From assembly GCA_964580995.1 (NCBI GenBank), contig CAZOMV010000013.1:1-64000 (forward strand): a stretch of 64,000 nt of DNA. The letters run 5' to 3'. Shown here piece after piece: positions 62,866 to 64,000 of this stretch. The stretch's first letter is position 1. Each line of letters starts with the position of its first letter. Below the pieces are notes generated by a model, which saw nothing but the letters and a program-made list of their open reading frames with translations, did no database searches and had not been told where the DNA came from. Position numbers and translations under genes: made by a program. This stretch comes from JAKJEP01 sp964580995 (GTDB lineage: Bacteria > Planctomycetota > Phycisphaerae > Sedimentisphaerales > SM23-30).

Positions 62866-64000
62866 ATGAAAAAGTTAGGTTTGTTTTTTGTGCTGGGCTT
62901 ATTGCTACCCTGGTGCCCCTTCGCGGTGGGTACTCAGGATACCGAGGCCCTCGAAACGGTGGCAGACCATCTGGTTACCAACCAGATCGACAGCGGCTCT
63001 CTGGCGGGCGCCTGGCCCGCGGAGCAAAGCTACACCGGTTCCATCGTGGCCGGACTGGTCCGGGCCTATCAGATTACCGGGAAACCTGCCTATCAAACTA
63101 CTGCCCTGACCGGTGGTGATTATATCCTGGCTACCGCTGGCGGCAGATTCTATGGGGATGAAGCCTATGCCCTGAGCCGCTTAAGTGAGCTGGCGGCCAA
63201 CCCGGCCTCTAATCCCTGGCGCACCGCCTTGTCCGAATTTTACGAGGCCGCCCGCAACAGCTCCGGCGGGACCGCCGGGGTCATCAATGGCTTTGACCAG
63301 GGGGGGGACCTATCAGAATCCGTGTTTTATCTGGCCCATTACCTGGTGGCCGCCTATTATGTCGAGGCGGTGGATAAGGCAATCTGGCGAACCGGTCTGA
63401 TTGATTTTCTGGCCGGGGTTGAGGATGCCTCCTCCACCTATCCCGTCGGGGCTTTGGGGATTGCCACCTGGGCACTGGCCCAGACAGGACCACTGGATGA
63501 TGCTGCTATCAATCCCTCGGCCGCCTCCACTTCCTACTGGTATCAGGTTACACTCCAGGATCTACTGGACCTTCTGCTGGGCCACCAGATCCCGCAGGGA
63601 GGAGATTATCCCGGCAGCTTCTACTGGCGGTTCGATCATACTGATGGAGATGCCTTTAAAAATAATCCGGTCGGCGGTTATACCGAAGACTGCATTTTTG
63701 CCATTCTGGGTCTGCTGGCTGCAGATCAGGCAAGTACCAGTCTGGATTTCCGTGCGGCGATCGCGGCGGCACGAGAGTCATTGCTTTTGGGTATTGAGCC
63801 GGATGGTTGTGTTCTCAATCACCTCTGGAACGGTGGTACAGGCTATTATGTCTATGGCGGGGAAATACTATTGACCCTGCCGCCCGATACATCAGATCCC
63901 ATCTCCTATTCTCTACAGGTGACCGTACAGGGGCAGGGTACAGTCCAGCTGAACCCCTCCGGCGGCACCTATCAAGCCGGGATCACAGTCCAGCTGACTG
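62866..64000 (+). CDS. Secreted alpha-toroid-like protein, partial, paralogue of the 28859-30067 gene
   Basis: ATG 62866 opens a frame still open at the window end (378 residues seen). A signal peptide (KKLGLFFVLGLLLPWCPFA) precedes a helical domain closely matching the protein at 28859-30067: SYTGSIVAGLVRAYQITGKP against QYTGSIVSGLVCAYEVTGKM, FYGDEAYALSRLSELAANPA against YYGDEAYALARLSKISPDPL, and GGYTEDCIFAILGLL against AGYTEDTIFAVMGLI. From about residue 345 it diverges into a beta module YSLQVTVQGQGTVQLNPSGG, an InlB-type repeat, instead of going straight to a dockerin. The C-terminus is outside the window. Confidence 0.75.
   Translation, partial: MKKLGLFFVLGLLLPWCPFAVGTQDTEALETVADHLVTNQIDSGSLAGAWPAEQSYTGSIVAGLVRAYQITGKPAYQTTALTGGDYILATAGGRFYGDEAYALSRLSELAANPASNPWRTALSEFYEAARNSSGGTAGVINGFDQGGDLSESVFYLAHYLVAAYYVEAVDKAIWRTGLIDFLAGVEDASSTYPVGALGIATWALAQTGPLDDAAINPSAASTSYWYQVTLQDLLDLLLGHQIPQGGDYPGSFYWRFDHTDGDAFKNNPVGGYTEDCIFAILGLLAADQASTSLDFRAAIAAARESLLLGIEPDGCVLNHLWNGGTGYYVYGGEILLTLPPDTSDPISYSLQVTVQGQGTVQLNPSGGTYQAGITVQLT

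Overview
The window looks like a chromosomal segment of a planctomycete, most likely class Phycisphaerae. This is an inference from several traits: dockerin-like C-termini of the DLN-x-DG-x-VNL-x-DF type on secreted proteins (16877-22156 and 28859-30067), an H-X9-DG-type prepilin (25008-25901), an ECF sigma factor fused to an extracytoplasmic domain (22560-24449), and a secreted protein carrying three FGE-sulfatase modules. No rRNA, tRNA or CRISPR array was seen.

Layout. (1) 1-6924, minus strand: a tight operon with two very small membrane proteins, a Cys-rich putative zinc protein, a VirD4/HerA-like ATPase, a vWA-TM-FHA protein and, running off the left edge, a tubulin-superfamily GTPase with an intact GGTGSG loop. 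This is the strongest candidate for a poorly described system. (2) 6925-13424: promoters, then a plus-strand pair made of a 1420-residue PQQ-propeller/M48-protease/toroid-repeat membrane protein and a winged-helix plus TPR (SARP-like) protein. (3) 13425-15724: a graveyard of mobile and transporter relics (RbsC-like permease tail, DUF6788-like gene, truncated DDE transposase, truncated IS21 IstA). (4) 15877-24449, minus strand: a LuxR-type regulator with a degenerate receiver, the giant NHL/FGE/LamG/dockerin protein, a small ORF and the sigma-factor fusion. (5) 24450-31870: a prepilin-like protein, a secreted beta protein, two weak relics, a toroid-dockerin protein, a small Pro-rich protein, and a duplicated promoter region in which one copy carries a 90-bp MITE-like insertion.

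(6) 31871-62239, plus strand: a large Wzx/Wzy-type exopolysaccharide locus. It has a Wza-like export lipoprotein, a Wzc-like BY-kinase, a PHP phosphatase, a Wzy-TPR protein, a WecA-like initiating transferase, a phosphatase-LamG giant broken by an assembly gap, decayed UDP-glucuronate genes, a murA-murB pair, an acetyltransferase, a Wzx flippase, methyltransferases, glycosyltransferases, a second Wzy, a second acetyltransferase, a WecG/TagA transferase, and gmd-fcl for GDP-fucose. The centre (about 47.5-58.4 kb) is visibly AT-rich compared with the GC-rich flanks, as expected for an exchanged serotype cassette. Intergenic gaps on the GC-rich flanks are filled with TCTGA/ATCAG repeat tracts. 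(7) 62369-64000: a small membrane protein and a paralogue of the 28859-30067 toroid protein, truncated by the right edge. The two paralogues therefore flank the polysaccharide locus.

Working model (inference): the locus initiates a lipid-linked oligosaccharide (WecA-like), extends it with several transferases including fucose and perhaps a muramic-acid derivative, flips it, polymerises it, and exports it under tyrosine-phosphorylation control. The tubulin/ATPase/vWA-FHA operon is a separate membrane-associated machine of unknown purpose.
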